Assembly (NCBI GenBank): GCA_034664005.1
Contig: JAXDIL010000212.1
Coordinates: forward strand, 1 to 6,384
Source of the DNA: JACVRW01 sp034664005
GTDB lineage: Bacteria; Actinomycetota; Thermoleophilia; Solirubrobacterales; Thermoleophilaceae
Length of the DNA stretch: 6,384 nucleotides
Direction: 5' to 3'
This document shows positions 5,779-6,384 of the stretch, one piece after another (the first letter of the stretch is position 1; each line of letters opens with the position of its first letter). A program made the translations under genes and the position numbers. The notes under the pieces are model-generated. The model searched no databases. It saw only the letters and a list, made by a program, of their open reading frames with translations, and was not told the origin of the DNA.

Positions 5779-6384
5779 ATGGCCGCCGTGCAGATCGGGC
5801 CAGGGACTCGCGTGCTAGTGACGGGTGCATCGCGCGGCATAGGCGCGGCCATCGCCCGGGCATTCGCCGCGCGCGGCGCGACGCTGGGCCTCGTGGCGCG
5901 GCGCGAGGGGCCGCTCGAGAAGCTCGCCGCCGAGCTGCCGGGCGACGGCCACCAGGTGATCGCCGCCGACGTGGCGGATGCGGAGTCGATGACCAGGGCG
6001 GTCGAGGAGTTCGGTGAGATCGACGTGGTCGTGGCCAACGCCGGCATCACGCACTACCGGCCCTTCGCCCAGCTCCCGCTCGACGAGGCCCGCCATATGA
6101 ACGACGTGAACTGGCTCGGCACGATCTACACCGTCTGGGCGGCGCTCCCAGGCATGCTCGAGCGCGGCCGCGGGCACATCGTCGTGGTGTCGTCCGGCGG
6201 CGGCGTTCGCGGGTTCCCGTCGGCCGCCGTCTACAACGGCACGAAGGCCGCGCAGCGCGGCTTCGCGGAGGCGCTGCGCCACGAGCTGCACGGCAGCGGG
6301 GTGTCGGTCACCACGGTCTATCCGGGCGAGATCGAGACCTCCCTGCACGACCACGAGCTCGACCACATGCCCGACCGGTACCGA
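5779..6384 (+). CDS. NAD(P)-dependent short-chain dehydrogenase/reductase (SDR), N-terminal part
   Basis: The frame from ATG 5779 stays open to the right edge (202 codons, no stop), so the gene continues beyond the window; classical SDRs are about 240-280 residues. It is a Rossmann-fold oxidoreductase. All classical SDR signatures are present: the cofactor loop TGASRGIG (15-22), an acidic residue after beta-4 (ADVAD, 63-67), NAGI (87-90), the structural Asn111, catalytic Ser139 in VVSSGGG, the Tyr152-x3-Lys156 pair in YNGTK, and YPGEIET (181-187). Arg19 in the glycine loop and Arg41-Arg42 after beta-2 suggest NADPH rather than NADH. The substrate cannot be read from this. No Shine-Dalgarno sequence is visible upstream. 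The gene diverges from the DtxR-type gene with 5-29 nt between start codons, so it may be a target of that repressor. Long open frames on the opposite strand here are shadows. Confidence 0.93.
   Translation, partial: MAAVQIGPGTRVLVTGASRGIGAAIARAFAARGATLGLVARREGPLEKLAAELPGDGHQVIAADVADAESMTRAVEEFGEIDVVVANAGITHYRPFAQLPLDEARHMNDVNWLGTIYTVWAALPGMLERGRGHIVVVSSGGGVRGFPSAAVYNGTKAAQRGFAEALRHELHGSGVSVTTVYPGEIETSLHDHELDHMPDRYR

Noticed and set aside
4979..5818. A 279-codon + strand open frame opposite the DtxR-type gene
   Set aside because: It runs antisense to a regulator with all its metal and HTH motifs, spans the start of the dehydrogenase gene in another frame, and shows no recognisable domain.
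5815..6366. A 183-codon - strand open frame opposite the dehydrogenase
   Set aside because: The + strand frame carries every classical SDR signature; the antisense product has no motif and typical shadow composition.
1..6384. A defence, CRISPR, mobile-element or toxin-antitoxin system
   Set aside because: No transposase, integrase, nuclease, repeat array, inverted terminal repeat, tRNA or small toxin-like gene was found on either strand; base composition is even throughout.

Overview
The window is a densely coded, very GC-rich stretch with the codon use (strong third-position G/C) and GTG starts of a high-GC actinobacterium. The mix of proteins would suit the Thermoleophilia (Solirubrobacterales/Gaiellales) or a related soil lineage. 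That placement is inference from base composition and protein style, not from a marker gene. There is no RNA gene, mobile element, CRISPR array or long repeat, and no stretch longer than about 30 bases lies outside a gene.

Left block, + strand (1-3736): the C-terminal part of succinyl-CoA synthetase alpha (sucD, cut by the window edge), then a fold-type I PLP aminotransferase of the LysN/KAT II/MocR-domain type, a multi-pass membrane protein, and an MFS transporter. The gaps are 21 nt, a 4-nt GTGA overlap and 15 nt, so the four genes may be read together, although TANNNT hexamers near two of the starts leave room for internal promoters. sucD is central metabolism (succinyl-CoA to succinate in the TCA cycle). 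The aminotransferase would link amino acids to 2-oxo acids. The two membrane proteins have no assigned substrate.

Middle block, - strand (3640-5749 or 5773): a DtxR/MntR-type metal-dependent repressor with a C-terminal SH3-like (FeoA-type) domain, followed 10 nt later by a group II PLP-dependent decarboxylase-family enzyme. The pair looks like a two-gene operon. The decarboxylase gene runs tail-to-tail into the MFS gene, and their coding regions overlap by 97 nt, so the whole hydrophilic tail of the transporter is read from the antisense of a conserved part of the enzyme.

Right block, + strand (5779-6384): an NAD(P)-dependent short-chain dehydrogenase/reductase, cut by the right edge. It diverges from the repressor with 5 to 29 nt between start codons, so any control sites for the two must sit in or on their coding starts.

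No recognisable defence, secondary-metabolite or mobile system is present. The points most worth a second look are the metal repressor/PLP enzyme pair, the Mn-type ligand set in a three-domain DtxR protein, the missing loop tyrosine of the decarboxylase, and the overprinted transporter tail.
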